Shown: positions 12,820 through 41,965 of the stretch, piece after piece
Layout of the letters: every line of letters begins with the position of its first letter
Position numbering within the stretch: the first letter of the stretch is position 1
Assembly (NCBI GenBank): GCA_030248135.1
Contig: JASANC010003256.1
Location: 1 to 64,000, forward strand
Length of the DNA stretch: 64,000 nucleotides
DNA from: Theristus sp. LFF4_11
Taxonomy: Eukaryota > Nematoda > Chromadorea > Monhysterida > Xyalidae
Direction of reading: 5' to 3'
The notes under the pieces: generated by a model
What the model saw: only the letters and a program-made list of their open reading frames with translations
Databases searched by the model: none
Told to the model about the DNA's origin: nothing
Position numbers and translations under genes: made by a program

Positions 12820-13678
12820 TCGACGGCGTTGGTTTTTTTGGGTAGTTTTTTCTTGTCAAAAAAATCTACGCCATCAATCCATACCCGCGCGACGGTGTAC
12901 TATGGACGTGGTGACGCTGCCGCAAACGCGTGTAGCTCACCAGTAATCGCATACTTTGTTTGTTCAGCAACATTTCTTGCGCAATACAGCTTTATTGCAC
13001 ATGAAGAGGCAACAACGTTTTGCAGATGCCGAAAGGGCGGTTACAATACTTCATTAGAGAAAATCGGACTTCGTAAGTGATTCGCGGTACCTGCACCGTC
13101 TTGCGACTCCCGCACCACTGATCAACACATGGTCGTGTGGGTATTGGGTATGGTGCAGCCTAAATTATCAAGAATTGTGACTGATGTAAGGTTCGTTTGT
13201 TCCATCTAAAAAACCTGCAATTATGAATTTCTTTTAATTACACGTTGTTTTGTTCATGTTCACAACAAGAGATTCGAAAAGACTGGCCAAACCACCAATT
13301 ACGCTGCACTGTTCTGTGTGTCAGGTGTGGTGTGGTTGCATTATTTCTATGCAATATGTGGTGAATAAACGTAGTGTCGCAAACACGCGGAAGAACGTTT
13401 GGAAAGACAACTTTGACTTTGACGACGAAACAGCATTGCATGAACAGAACATTGGTGTGTGGGTGCTGTTATTTTACACAATGACAGAAAAATAACGCAA
13501 CACGAAGGTAAACGATTATATGAAGGAGTTTCATTAAACACTATCGTATTAAATTCATTCTGTTCCTAACAAGCGCTCGACATTCTTCTCAGTGTTTTTT
13601 GGTTTCGATTTCAGGAAGAACAAAATCGAAATTAATACCAAACAACATTTTAAAAAAAGCCGCGACTTCAAGAAAACC
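12820..13678. other. Short spacer between UBOX5 and FMO genes
   Basis: No exon was recognised. An AATAAA at about 13364 could end the UBOX5 transcript, which would leave about 300 bp for the FMO promoter and 5' UTR. Confidence 0.5.
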
Positions 13679-16600
13679 ATGTCATCCCGTCCGAAGCGCG
13701 TGTGCGTCGTCGGCGCCGGCATCAGCGGTCTGCCGGCAGCGAAGAGCTGCCTCGAAGTCGGCTACGACGTGGTCGTGTTTGAGCGCACCAACGGGCTTGC
13801 TGGACTGTGGAACTACCGCGAGCAGTACGGCCTGGTGAGCAGTTTTCTTTCTCAATAATGTGGGTTCGGAATTTTTGCCCTACAAGAGAGAACAGTGCAG
13901 GAGACAGGAGACCGTGAGACACCAAGCCGTGTGTTCGCAACTCCCAACAATGGCCGACTGATTTTTATGTCATTTGTTATTGGCATTGTGTTGTCCGAAT
14001 AAGCAGGCATCTTTTTTCGTTGGGGGTCTGGCGCCTAGAAGTTTGAATGAACTTGTGGTCATATGCTTGTGGGGCGGTTTGAGCGTGGTGGTTGTATTGG
14101 AGGCTTGAAACAACATTCGAGATTCGAGGGTAACCCCACCTACCGCCCACCTCGGTCATTCATTACAAATCGCGCTTCGTCGGACGCATTGTGCTGGCAT
14201 TTTACCAGTGGTCAATATGGCGAGGTGTTTTTGACCACTGATTTTGCACAATTTTTAACGTTACATGCGATTCAGAACTACTCGACCGTGATGAAATCGA
14301 CCGTGGTTAATACGAGCAAGGAGATGATGGCCTACAGCGATTACCCGCCACCGGAGAGCTACCCGAATTTCATGCACAACAAACTGGTGCTGAAGTATCT
14401 CGACGGTTACTCGCGGCACTTTCGCATACACGATCGTATTCGATTTAACACGGGCGTTCAAGAGGTTCAAGCGTCAGCACATTGGAAAAAAGTTCTCAGA
14501 ATTTTACAATTCGATTTCCAGCGATGGAAAAATTTTTATGCTTCAGATCCGAAAAGCGGATGACTACGATCAGTCGGGCGCGTGGATCGTCAGCAGCAGC
14601 GATGGTGAGGTGAATCGATTCGACGCCGTTCTGCTGGCGAACGGACACCACGCAGTGCCGAGTCGACCGAGGATCGCGGGCGAAGAGAAATTCGCGGTCG
14701 GTTTTGTTTTGTTATTTATTCCAAAACTATTTGTTATCAAAAATTAGGCGGAAATTTGAATGAACCATACTTATTCAGATGCAAATATAAAGTGGAAATA
14801 TAAAGTGGACATGTCTTTCCATGTTATGACAGTTACAGGTTTACCGCAGTTGATAAAATTTCAGGGCGAGATTCTCCATTCGCAAGCGTACCGCCATCCG
14901 AAGCCGTTCGAAGGCAAACGCGTTCTCGTTGTCGGTATCGGCAACTCTGGACTGGACGTCGCCGTCGATTTGGCACATATTGCCTCGAAGGTACAGTAAG
15001 TGTCGGGACAGGTGTAGAAGATTCCGCATCTGCACTTTTAAAGACGAGACACTTCGGTAATAACCACATCGGTGCGAAATGTAATCGTTGTAACGTCGCA
15101 TGAATTCATTCCCAAATCAAGACATCGATATTTTTTCTGATATCTACGTTCAAATCAATGCGTTCTATTCTCATGAATACCTCAGTCGTCAAAAGTGATC
15201 GCGAGTTTCTCTCTCAAAAGACTGACATTAATTCGACAAAACTCAGGTCTACTTGAGCACCCGCCGGGGTGCGTGGATCTGGAATCGAATCGCGCACCGC
15301 GGCCAGCCGTTCGACGTCAATTTTCTGACGCGCTATTTCCAAACGGGCCGAGCGGTACTGTCGGAGCACTACGGTAATCTGCTGATGGAGTATCGACTGA
15401 ACCACGGACGGATGGATCACGATTTGTACGGACTGACGCCGAGACATCGATTCTTCGGACAACACCCGACCGTGAACGACAAAATGCCGAACTATTTAGC
15501 GAGCGGCGCGATCGTATTAAAGGTACATGTATACAGACGAACTCTAAATCATAGGGAAACAGCTGATTGGTTGGTGCTCACGTGCATGCGTGCCTTCCCA
15601 TCAGGCATTGCTGTGGGGCGGGTTTGGTTTGCACAGAATGCATACATCTCGTTATCACCAACCAATCAGCTGATTTCCTATAATTTTAGAGTTCGACTGT
15701 ACGTGTACATGAGGTATTCTTATGTCAAAATTTATTAAAATCCTGACTTATTTTATGCGATCTAGATTAAAAAACAGCTTGTGATTTTCTAGGAGGATGT
15801 AGAAGAGTTTGTCGGCGAGCAAACGGTACGATTTCTTGACGACAGTGAAGTGGATGTTGACGTTGTCATCCTGTGCACCGGTTACCTCATTGACTTTCCA
15901 TTCCTCCAGCCGCAGTCGTTGATACCAGTTGAAGTGGGTTTGGGGTGAAAAGTTTGTTTGTCAACTGTTTTTTTCACACTTTCACTTCAAAACACATTTT
16001 TTGCAGAACAACGATGTCAATCTGTACAAATTTGTGTACCCACCCGGGCTGGCGCATCCAACTATGGCAGTTATCGGGTTGATTCAGGTAGGAGCTTGGG
16101 TCGTGAAGGTTACTTCAATACATGAAGTTCGCTGTTTGCGGTTTCGTCAGGTAGACGCAACCTACCGATCTGCCAAATTTTTTTCGCAGACATTGAAATG
16201 TTTTTGCATGTTTCTCAAAATTTTCCTTTTTTCTGTTTGTTCTTTCGTATTATCTATTTTCGGTAGGAGAATTCTTTTTATTTCGTTCTTTTTTGGTGCA
16301 ATTCGCATTCGCAACAGCATTTGTCCATGATTCAGCCTTTCGGCTCCGTGTCAACAATAAGCGAACTACAATCTCGATGGGTGTGTCAAGTGCTCGAAGG
16401 CAATTGTGCGTTGCCGAGTCGAAGCAGCATGCTGCAGGATATTGAAGCTAAACGCACGGAGATGCTGCAACGTTATTCGAATTCGCCGGTTGGTTTAAGT
16501 AGCGTCAACAGAAATAGATGTGTAACACTGACGGATCGGTTGCTTTTGAATGAAGCTACAGTCTAGCTCTGTGACCTATCCAACTAGCTGGTTGGTTGGT

Positions 16601-17187
16601 GTGCAGGCATTGCTGTGCGGGTGGAGTTCGGTTGCACAGCGTGCACCAACCAGCTAATCACTCAGCTAATTGGACGTGTTACCGTGTTCGACTGTAGCAT
16701 ATCATACCTTGGTGCTTTCCAGCGTCACACCGTTCAAGTGGACTACATGTCGTACATGGACGAACTGGCCGACTTGATTGGCTGCCGACCCTCGTTGGCT
16801 CGCATCTTCTTCGCCGATCCACACTTCTGCTATCGGCTGTTCTTCGGTCCAAACGTCCCGTACGTGTACCGTCTAACAGGGCCGCATCTGTGGCCGCCCG
16901 CCAAAGCGTGCATTCTTGACGTTCCGCGTCGCGTGGCGAGCCCGCTTCAGACGCGTCCCGTCCCGCCGCGCTCAACGCCCTCAAAGCGAATCGATTCGTT
17001 TCTCGCGTGCGTGTCGCTGTTGATCGCGATTGTGGGCTCCTTCGTCTACTTGTTCCTCGAGTCCGCCATCGTGAACGAACGGCCGCTCTGGCAGGTCGCG
17101 CCCGTGTTGGCGCTGTTCTCCGTCTTCCTCGTTGGACTGATGCATTTCGTGCATCTGCGCTTCGACTTCCTGAACGTGATACTGTGA
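13679..17187 (+). CDS. Flavin-containing monooxygenase (FMO), membrane-anchored
   Basis: FAD- and NADPH-dependent monooxygenase that oxidises soft N and S nucleophiles, normally on the ER membrane. Nine exons: 13679-13834, 14276-14464, 14547-14696, 14865-14990, 15247-15522, 15793-15933, 16007-16087, 16336-16488, 16723-17187. All junctions are phase 0; 578 aa. FAD Rossmann motif GAGISGLPAAK occurs near residue 11, then GLAGLWNY; the FMO segment NTSKEMMAYSDYPPPESYPN; the FMO signature FAGEILHSQAY (F-x-G-x3-H-x3-Y), split by an intron; NADPH motif GIGNSGLDVAVDL; LSTRRGAWIWNR; CTGY in place of the common ATGY; and RHTVQVDYMSYMDELADLIG. The C-terminus has one hydrophobic span (FLACVSLLIAIVGSFVYLFL) plus a second (VAPVLALFSVFLVGLMHFV), longer than the single anchor of most FMOs. 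Introns 5 and 8 contain MITEs. The ATG follows an in-frame Asn/Lys-rich stretch and begins MSSRPKRVCVVGAG, as expected for the family. Confidence 0.95.
15534..15699. mobile_element. MITE family A, copy in FMO intron 5
   Basis: Starts 12 bp after the donor at 15523. Inverted arms (CAGCTGATTGGTTGGTG / CACCAACCAATCAGCTG) and TA flanks are retained. Confidence 0.85.
16559..16694. mobile_element. MITE family A, degenerate copy in FMO intron 8
   Basis: It keeps the CAGT end, the GCATTGCTGTGCGGGTGGAG core and GTTCGACTG at the right end, but the arms are diverged and shortened (136 bp). Confidence 0.65.
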
Positions 17188-20033
17188 TCAGTATGTGGGC
17201 TTCGCGGTGTTTTGAGCATTGTGTTCTCAATGACGTTTTACTATGTGGAAAATCGTTCATTTTATTCGACAAGGATTTCTATCTTGAATGTCAAAATTCT
17301 ATCGCTATTTTTTGTTCGTTGCATTTTCGAACTGTTACATTACGATTTGAACCGTCATTTTGACGCATAACACATGGTCTCTGTGGTGATCCTTTGTGGT
17401 CGGGTTGTTTTCTTATCTTCACTCCTGAGCTGTTGACTGTTTGTAAATGCAACAACGAGTATAATATCTGTCCGTGGTTAATATATTGAATACCTTCCGA
17501 AGCATGACATTTTCCATTTGTTTGAGTAACTTCACTAAACAGCGCATTTAGCGACCACATATCAATGCGCTTTTATTGCGCATAAAGTACGCGCGCTATC
17601 ACATTGCACGTCAACCTGAACATGATTGATTAGCTTGCTGCCAGCCTGGCACCAACCACTGCACACCACAAGAACAAAGCGCACGAGAGACAGGGCCGCA
17701 TATTCTGTGGGTAACGGCCAGGACCTCTGTCTGGTTGGAGGACTGTGAGTTGTGTGTGGGACAGAACGATAATTTTCTGAATGGCTAGTTACCGTACGCT
17801 CAATGCGTCCAATGTGCACAAACAATAACATACTTTTGTTTACCAATAGCCGCGCGTCATACACACACACACTCTGGTCATTGCGAACGCAGGCCCCCTC
17901 ACACTATATGGCCCTTCCCATTCAGAAATATTCTTGAACAATATACGTGCATGTAGTGGTCAGTGCGTAGACACACTGGCCACACGCTGTCCACTACTAA
18001 ACAAACCCGCGGCGCTGATGTTCAATGAATGCGTCTGCTGAATGCGAAACAAACGCGCATAGTTCTATTTCCGCGCTCGCATTTATGCGGCTCTGCACAC
18101 ATCTGAGCGCCCGTTCTCTCAATCTTATAGCGTCCTTCTGCATCGATTATTATTTGGCTTCGAGCGACGGCGCGGTTGGTGGTGCGGTTTCGATAGGGCT
18201 CTTGAATGACATTTGCAGTTTTATGCTTACCTTTCTGTTTACATTAAATGTTGAGATATTGTGAACGCAGATATGAAGATTGCGGTAAATCTGACCGTCC
18301 AGGTGTTCTGCGTAGCGAACACGCACGCGTCGACAAGAACAGGAAAGTTTTCGAAAAAAACGTTGACGTTATCCGCATTTCTCTGCAAGCCGTAATGGCA
18401 ACGATACGTTGCGCGCGCGCGCGTGTGTGTGTGTGTAAGAAGAGAGGTACTGGGGCGTGTATGGGTGTTCTTTCTGTGTGTGTTATATGGTTACTATACG
18501 CTCACATACTTGCGTACGCGCGCGCCAGCCAGCGGATGGTTGGCGAGAGCGCGAGAAAGCGGACGAACAAGACAGCAGCAACGTAAAAGAGATGCGCCCC
18601 GGCTGGCTGGTGTACATGTGTGTATGTGTGTAGCTGGGGATGTGAAAAAGTGTGTGCAGCCATAAAAAACGTCTCCCATTTGCCGCGCCGCCCATAGACA
18701 TTTCCAGACGGCTCTCGACAGCGAGAACACATCAAGCCATTCGTATGTGCAGCCTCCGTCCGCTCTGCGCGCACGCTGTTGTTCCCTTGCTGGCGTTTTG
18801 CCGTGCGTCTCTCTGTGTGCGTGTGCGTGTGTGTGTGTGCAAAACCGCGTGACATTCACTCGTGAATCGATAGTTGTAGGCGGAGCATCGCCTGCTCACG
18901 TGACTCGTCACTCGCCAATCAACGTGTGTGTGCGTGGTGTGTCTGTGTGTGTGCGTGTGCGTGTGTGTGTGTAGTAAAAACATAACAACCCATAACGTTG
19001 TCTGTGTGCGTTGTCTGTGTCGGTGTTGTGCTCTCTCTCTACCACTTTACTACCATTGATCTGAGAGCTACCCCTGTGTGCATATGTACGTGTTTTCTGC
19101 TGTGCGTTGTTGTTATGTGCGCCAGAGTGTCGCGCGTTGGGGTTTGGTTGAAAAGGGAGTTGGCATATATGTTGCTGTGCATGTATGTACGTACGTTGTT
19201 CTGTACGCGATACAAACACACACCACAGAACGCGTTTGCCCAGCGCACGCCGTGTAGTATCTCTGAATGTGTCGGGCTGGTTGTAGTGGTGTGCGGTGCG
19301 TGCGGACACCACACATCAGAGTTGCATATACGCTGCGTCTCTCTCTCTCTCGCTACGTCGTTTTCTAACCAGCTTTTGTCAGCAGCGGGGTGTCTGTTGA
19401 TGTTGGTTAAAACGGCTTAACTCATTTTTTTTGACAAACATTCGACTTTCGTTGCTCATTGGCGTTTATGTCTATCCGTGTGGTGCATTGTACATGCAGA
19501 TTTAACCGGGGTTAAAGTAATTAAAATTTTAACCACTGGATGCGCACAAAATCTACGCCTTTGTGGCGTAAAAACGGAGTAGCAACTTTAATTGGGTTTT
19601 AATTTGGAGCTGTTGCGAAATACAATCGTTGGACACAAGTTCTTGTAATTTAGCCCATCTTTTACATACGGCAAGCAATTCAACTGACTAATGGACTTAT
19701 CGCACAAGAATGCCAACGAAGTTTAATGACCATCCTTTTCTGTGCCACTCCAAACCGTAAATCGTGTTCTAAAGTCATTCAATAGTATTGAATCTTGATT
19801 TAGCTCTTTTCTACCATCCACCACCATAGTATCAACTGTATACCGCATCTGCACGCACGGTTATGAAATGGGGAGTATATAGCCTTAGCCATAGCGCTAC
19901 ACGCATACATGTGTATACACAAACACACATGTCTGTTGTTGTTTTTGTTATTGTTGTTGTTGTAGTTGTCGTTGTTGTTGTTGGATAGTATGTGTTTGTG
20001 TGCCGCCTGTCGGCTGTCGCGTAGTTGGTAGAA

Positions 20034-20085
<52 letters not shown>

Positions 20086-23000
20086 CTTATACACACACAC
20101 ACACACACACACATTTCTATACTACACACACCACATCCATACACGATTGAACATGTGTGCGTGTGTGTGTGTGCGGTTGTGTATGAAGCAGTCGACTGAT
20201 TTTCGCGCACGCACACGCATGTAAGTAAGTGTACGCCGTTGTTGTTGTGTTCGCTTAGTGTGTTTTTTTACGTGATCAGTGTGTATGTATGTACACAACT
20301 ATCTTCTTTCATGCGCACATTCATCGACTTCAAATGGTGCCCGTATAGTGGAGTTGTTGCTGTGTGCGCCTGCTTTGCCTCGTGATCCGCCGTTTTTGCA
20401 ATGGTTATCACGGAGAACGCAAACAAACTCAAAACTGTTTCAGTTTCTCAATCTTTCACTTTTTTATTTGTTGTTTTATACGCATGTCTAATACGCCTCT
20501 CTTTGTGATTACGTTTTTTTTTACTACATTGTGTACACTCTAACGTGTATAATGACATTCTGTGTAAATTTCAGTTGTACTACTACGCACACGCATTCAT
20601 GTATTCTGATTGAAAAACAACGCGCTGTTTCTGACTAGTATAATTTCTGAATTGATAAATTCGATTCTGAAAATTTCTGCGCTGCATTCGACAGTGTTAT
20701 TTTGTTTTTGGTGGTATGTGATTCTGATAATCGTTTCCATTGCTGGCAACACAGAAAATTGTAACGATAACGTGGCACATCAACAGTGAGTTGGGTTTTT
20801 GTCTTTTTTGTTTTTTTGATGAACTATTTTCTTTATTTAAAACAGTCATATATATATTTTTGCTATTTTTTCTTAAAAACAAGACACAAGTAGAGTTAAT
20901 AAGCTCCGTGTGCTCATGTGCTGTCGCGTATTGATCGGCCGGGTTCATTACGTTTTTCTCTGTTGCAGATAAGTAAAGCAAGATTAAGAAGACTTGAGTA
21001 AATACAATGTTATGTTTTTGCCTAGCGCTGCCTTTGTTTGCACCTGACTTCTCGGTACGTGGTGCTCGAGGCTCAGCAATTATAAAACTGACTACATACG
21101 TACATTGTACTTATATTATTGTTCACGTCGTCAGGCCGACTTTATAATAACATTAACGAGTTCCATTCGGTGCAGGTAGAATGCAATTTGTGTTAAAGCT
21201 GTCTTAATATTTTTTCTTTTCATGTACCATGTGTGTATGTGTTGCAGTGTATAAGTTGGATTCCGAGCGGCGAATATTGTAACCTTTGTAGTTATGTAGT
21301 TCAGTTGCTTCCAGTGTTTCATGCGTTTGTGCGTGATCATTGCTCGAGTCTGTTTGGCAGATCACGCAGAGCACTTCGAAAGCACTCATGCTTAGTTCAA
21401 GTTCATTCAGCTCAATATATGTACACGATACAAAACCGGAGTATATACTGTACATGTGGTTTTACCGATTTTCACAACGGTTCGTCGTTGTAAACAATAG
21501 TGAATGTATGTTGTCGACCGTAAAAACAACATTAGTAGTTAGTTCCAACTGAAAAGTACATCGTATGTAAAGGAGATATGTATGCGTGTGTAGATCGATC
21601 CTATGATCGGGCGGAATGCAACGGCACAGACGTATACAGCGAGATATATACATGTGCTCCGCCTCGTAGCTGAAGCGGCGACTTGTATTTATATGTACAT
21701 ATGCATCTACAATGTATGTATATGCCACAGACGTATATACATACATACATGTGCAACATACATGTACGCGGAGAAATAGTCCAGTAAACGTTAGCGTCGC
21801 GGCCGCTGTAAGTTGAGAGAGAAAGCGAGTACAAACGTGCGTATTACGTTTGTGTCTGCTCGCGCGTGCGTGTTCGGCGACACGAACGTGCCCACACAAA
21901 CGTGTAGCGCGGCTATGAGGCAACCCTGTAGGCTTACTGTACATGCGCAAAAACAGCTGAAGTACCAAGCTGCCGCTGCGCTACTTTGGCCGTTTTTACA
22001 CGGGCACAGACGCACGCGTGCGTTTTATGTTCCACGGAGCACATATACACGTATCATGCGTACACAGCACATGACCGGATGACTATGTACGTACATACAT
22101 ACATTGTACATGCGTCTTGTGTAGACTCACGAGCATAGAAACAACTTCACGTATTGTATGTAGTGCGCTTGCAGAAAATAAAACTTTCCTTGCTTGCGTC
22201 ATAGCTGTGCGTGCTTGTATTGTGGTGTACGGTATGCGCGGACAAAAAGTGTTCATGCAGCGCGTCTGTCCAAATATATGGATAAAGCATGCTTGTTTTG
22301 TAGTTTCTGCTCTTGGCGGGATACACTATAAACAGCAAAAAAGGTTAATGGACGTAACAAAAGGCAGCTATTCTGGTTACAACATATGTGTACTTCAAGA
22401 ATAGCAAAAACATGATGAAATGAGCTTGTTTGTTTCATTACGGTTGTCGTGCTCTTCAAGCTGTCACGTGACGACAAAGGAAAAAGGTCTGTGAACCCAC
22501 TAATCTGAATGTTTCTTGTCATCGTTTCTGTGTCGATGAAACAATCTACTGTAGACACCCGTCCGGCGTCCACCACTCACTCGCCCAGTTTTTACATTAC
22601 TGGAAAAAAGCAGTGTTCCATCAAGAGCGACGGTGTAGCAGAGCGAAAAGCCGCCCGCACCCAAAAGCACCCGATTAGCAGTGGCGTGATTTTTCGCCCG
22701 GTCTACGTGCGTGTACGTGTGTCCCGCGTCTGTTTTTGAGACGACTTGCGGAGACACCTTTTCGAGCCGCGTGTGTTTTTTTTCAGCAGCGAACACACTC
22801 CACTGCTCATATATACTGGTGTTTACGGTTTGTCGTTGTGGAACAGCGTCAGAAAAGTAGTACGCTATAATGCACAGACGTCTCTGCAGCGGCGAGCGGC
22901 ACCACCAGTTGTGATGCAACACGAAACATTGAAAGTTGATTCAGTGTAGCAAGAAATCAAGCGCGGTGTCCATGCCATATTTTGACCCGGTCAAAATATA

Positions 23001-24774
23001 GCAAGACACCTGCGGTTTTGTTTCTCATTTTAAAGGATTGAAACGTAACAAACAACGATGAAAACTCGATACCATATTCGAGCAGCTCTGATATTAGTTC
23101 ATAATCAATGAAAGACGCTGTGAACACGTGAGATACCATTGGCCCACATTGTGCGCATATACGGTACACCAGAAATACAGCCCGCGGAACGGTCTGCGCA
23201 ATCCTGCTTTAGCACCGCATCCTGTTCAGCAGCAGTCACTGGCGCTGTGCGCGTTGTTTGGTGGAGCGGAAAAAAACTAGCTGCGCAAAAACGCAACGTA
23301 ACAGCGCTGGAGATAGTAAAACGGATAGAATGTACATACATGATGTACACGTAAACGCATGTGTTTGTGCGTGTGCGTGTGTGTGTATGTTTGTGGGTTT
23401 GTGATGCATTTTCCAGATAGTAGTTTGAGTGGTTGGTTTGTATGTGCGTGTGTGTGGGTGCGCGACAATGCTTGCACACACCTCCGACTGAAACCATCTC
23501 AAAACCTGGTTTTCATCACTGGGACGTCCGAGCGGTGTGAACGTATATACTTGTTTCACCGTCAAGTTGCGTGTTGGTTGAGTTGAAAATCTTTTTTTGT
23601 ATCTGTACATAGTCGCAGAGTTGGAAATCTCTGCAATGCGTTTTACGTGCTAGAGAGACGTTTTGACGGTTTTTTTGCAAAATATATCCAGTTTCTTGCA
23701 AATGGCAAAAAACGCATTTTTCCACTCCAGACAGACTGACGCACTGCAGCCGATGCACTGATTTCGCTTTCGGTTTTATTGTCTCCCGGGCGCTGTTTTA
23801 TTGTTATTCCAGCTGCATTTACACATATTCAATATGCTTCTAGATTTCTGGCAAAGTTGTGTGGTTGACACACGTCTCGTTTCGTGTACACGCAGACTTA
23901 TCTCTTGAACAGTGTGTCTGTATGCGTGTTGTGTATGCACAAATGCGATTTGGGAATGAACGAAAAAATAATATATCAGCACAAACCGTTCGTAAAAAAA
24001 TGACTGCTTGACAGAGCCGAGAACAGAAAAAACCGCACACATGTTTGGCCAAACCACCAAGTCATGTTGGCTGTGTGACTGCGACTGTTTGGTGGCGAAG
24101 AAAATTTCGCCGGCACACGCACATGAACGAACAAACCCGTTTGATGTATAGTGGTGCGGCTTCTTATCGCGCATTCAGTATTCAAATGCATTGTCTGAAA
24201 AGGAAACTACATTGTATGTACACTGGAGCGTGCTGCTCGCTCATTGTTTTTTTTTTGATTGGTTTTTTGGTCGTTCTATTTGCGTCGTGACTTATCAGTC
24301 GAGAGTTTCGCGCATGCACCAAAAATGCATATAGTATCCATGAATGTCTGGAGAACAACGATACCCTTGTGACCAGCCGACATGACAGCCGTTCTGCGAT
24401 GTAGTGTAGTTGGTCGGGTTGGGCCATGATTTTGAGGGTCGCTATGATTTTGAACGAAGAAACATTTCATTGCAAAACATGACCGTGGGTGAGAGCTTGA
24501 ATCAGAAAGGGTGTATGATTGATTCCTGAAAGTGAATGCAAGAATCAATGTGTGCGATTTGTCAGGTTCTGGTTTCCTTCATTAAAGCGCAGAAGCAATG
24601 GAAGCAATTCGATTGACAGGAAATCAGAGCAACGCGAGCTTTCTTACTGAAGCGGACCGCACAATCTTGAGCACATTCAAAGCCGGGCAGTCCAATCGAA
24701 ACACCGTACACACACCAAGAAGCCGTCAGTTTTTCCAGCTGATATTTTTCGAATAAACGATGATTTTCTTTCAG
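17188..24774. other. Gene-poor intergenic region with GT/CA and GTT microsatellites
   Basis: I found no exon with family similarity on either strand. The stretch 18420-20220 carries repeated GT runs (about 18421, 18820, 18924-18972, 20036), an imperfect GTT array (19925-19985), and scattered TACATACATA/GTATGTAC motifs at 21640-22110. The last 200 bp before 24774 may hold the capicua 5' UTR and splice acceptor (CTTTCAG at 24774). Promoter elements were not recognisable. Confidence 0.75.
20036..20113. repeat. (GT)24 followed by (AC)11, hairpin-forming microsatellite
   Basis: A GT run at 20036-20084, the spacer CCTTAT and an AC run at 20091-20113 form an inverted repeat. Alternating purine-pyrimidine sequence of this kind can adopt Z-DNA. 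Confidence 0.95.
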
Positions 24775-24789
24775 GAGCGAAAACCAACC

Positions 24790-40541
<15,752 letters not shown>

Positions 40542-40566
40542 TGTTGTTTTGTTGTTTTCTTTCGTC

Positions 40567-40572
40567 AATAAA
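40567..40572 (+). promoter_or_regulatory. Candidate poly(A) signal of capicua
   Basis: AATAAA begins 26 bp after the capicua stop codon and is followed by a T-rich stretch, a plausible downstream element. Confidence 0.6.
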
Positions 40573-41486
40573 TTGTTTTCTGTGTCTTTTTCAATTTAAA
40601 TTTGATATTGCTTTCTTCTGGAACCTTTGTTTTTTTTATTTTGATTGATTAGCGGTAGCTGTATCGCGAGGAATGTTTTTGAGAATTTCTATTCTTATTC
40701 GTTTTTGATTGAGTCATTTCTGCTTCTTCACATGTGTATATTTGCAGTACTCGTGAAAACGCCTTGCGCGATCTTGTGTGTTTTTTTGCCATGCTTTGTA
40801 ACTGAGTCAGACGCGTGCGTTGTCAATGTTATTTTTTCTCGTTTCGGTGTAAATCTTTGTTGCTAGAAGCATAACCAAAAATTGAATTGAATGTTTATTG
40901 GTGATTATCTAAATGATGTTGGATTGGAGTTCTAAGTTTCACGTTCATTCATAGCGTTTGTACTGATATTGATTGTTTGCGACTTTAGATCGTGAATTGA
41001 CTTGTGAGGTTACGCCGGGTAAACCAAGAAAAATTGACTGATTTTATTCGTTTTGGTAATCCAATGTGAACGACACGGCTATATTAACGGTGATCTTAAC
41101 ATTTTTTGCTGAAACAAAGATTAACACTCTCAATTTGTTGCCACTCTGGTTAGAAGTTTCTCATAGAACTTGCGGGTTAAACAGACTAGATAAGTTGTTA
41201 CTGGTGGTCCTGCGGCATGCAGATTTTTGATGGAAAAACCTCAGTCATTGAATAGTGTTCTGCAAAATTTAACAAACTGTTTTTGTATGTTTTGTTTAAA
41301 TTTTGAGTTTTTCACATAAATTGATTTCATTAAGTGTATCTTGGACATTTATAGTTTTGATCTTTAGCACTAGTATTGTTTTACTATGTCGTGTTCGAAG
41401 AAAACTTGTTCAGTTTTTTATTAAGTAAGCTTCTTTGCATTTATAATTATTCCTTATTCATACAATGTATTATTATGAAATTTTAG

Positions 41487-41965
41487 GTTCTGCGACTCAG
41501 TGCGTTCGAAGGCGTCTGAAGGAAACTAGTTTCAGTGTTTATGTGTCAATTCAAAATCGCCTAAGTGACCAAACCCTGTTTAGGGGATTCGGATCACTTT
41601 GCCAGTTTTGAATTCGCGCGTCATGTAAGAAACTGTCTACCTATGTACAGTGCCAGCCATAATTAATGCGCAGTTTGAGTGCCATGGAGCTCCGTCGAGC
41701 TCGATGGAGCTCGCAGTCTTGTTACACACAAAGTATAGAGGGGCGGAGTTTAGGTGTGTGCATGCACGCGTGTTAAAAGGCTGAGAGATGTGGAGCTCCA
41801 CAACTATCGCAAGAAAAATGAGCGCGCGCGCCCGGCCCAGCCTATCAAATACACAGGGCTGCTGTGGAGCTCGATCGAGCTCGCTGGAGCACCATCGCTA
41901 TCTACGTTGCGCATTAATTATGGCTGGCACTGTATCTATGCGCGAATTGAGTCTCAGGAACAAAA
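41487..41965. mobile_element. Inverted-repeat element family C, copy split by a nested insertion
   Basis: The left part (GTTCTGCGACTCAGTGCG, CAATTCAAAATCGCCTAAGT, TTTTGAATTCGCGCG) is separated from its right end (TATCTATGCGCGAATTGAGT) by the 285-bp element at 41648-41932. The intact 4841 copy shows the uninterrupted order. Confidence 0.7.
41648..41932. mobile_element. Nested 285-bp TIR element with TA duplication
   Basis: TIRs of about 25 bp starting CAGTGCCAGCCATAATTAAT, with the inverse at the right end, flanked by TA on both sides. Inner arms are rich in GAGCTC. CAGTG ends with TA target suggest a Tc1/mariner-type non-autonomous element. Confidence 0.85.

Noticed and set aside
16679..17272. 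197-codon minus-strand frame rich in Arg/Thr/Ala
   Set aside because: It is the antisense shadow of the last FMO exon.
21462..21968. 168-codon minus-strand frame in the gene desert
   Set aside because: Made of TACATA/GTATGT repeats, with a Cys/His/Tyr-rich translation; no family similarity.
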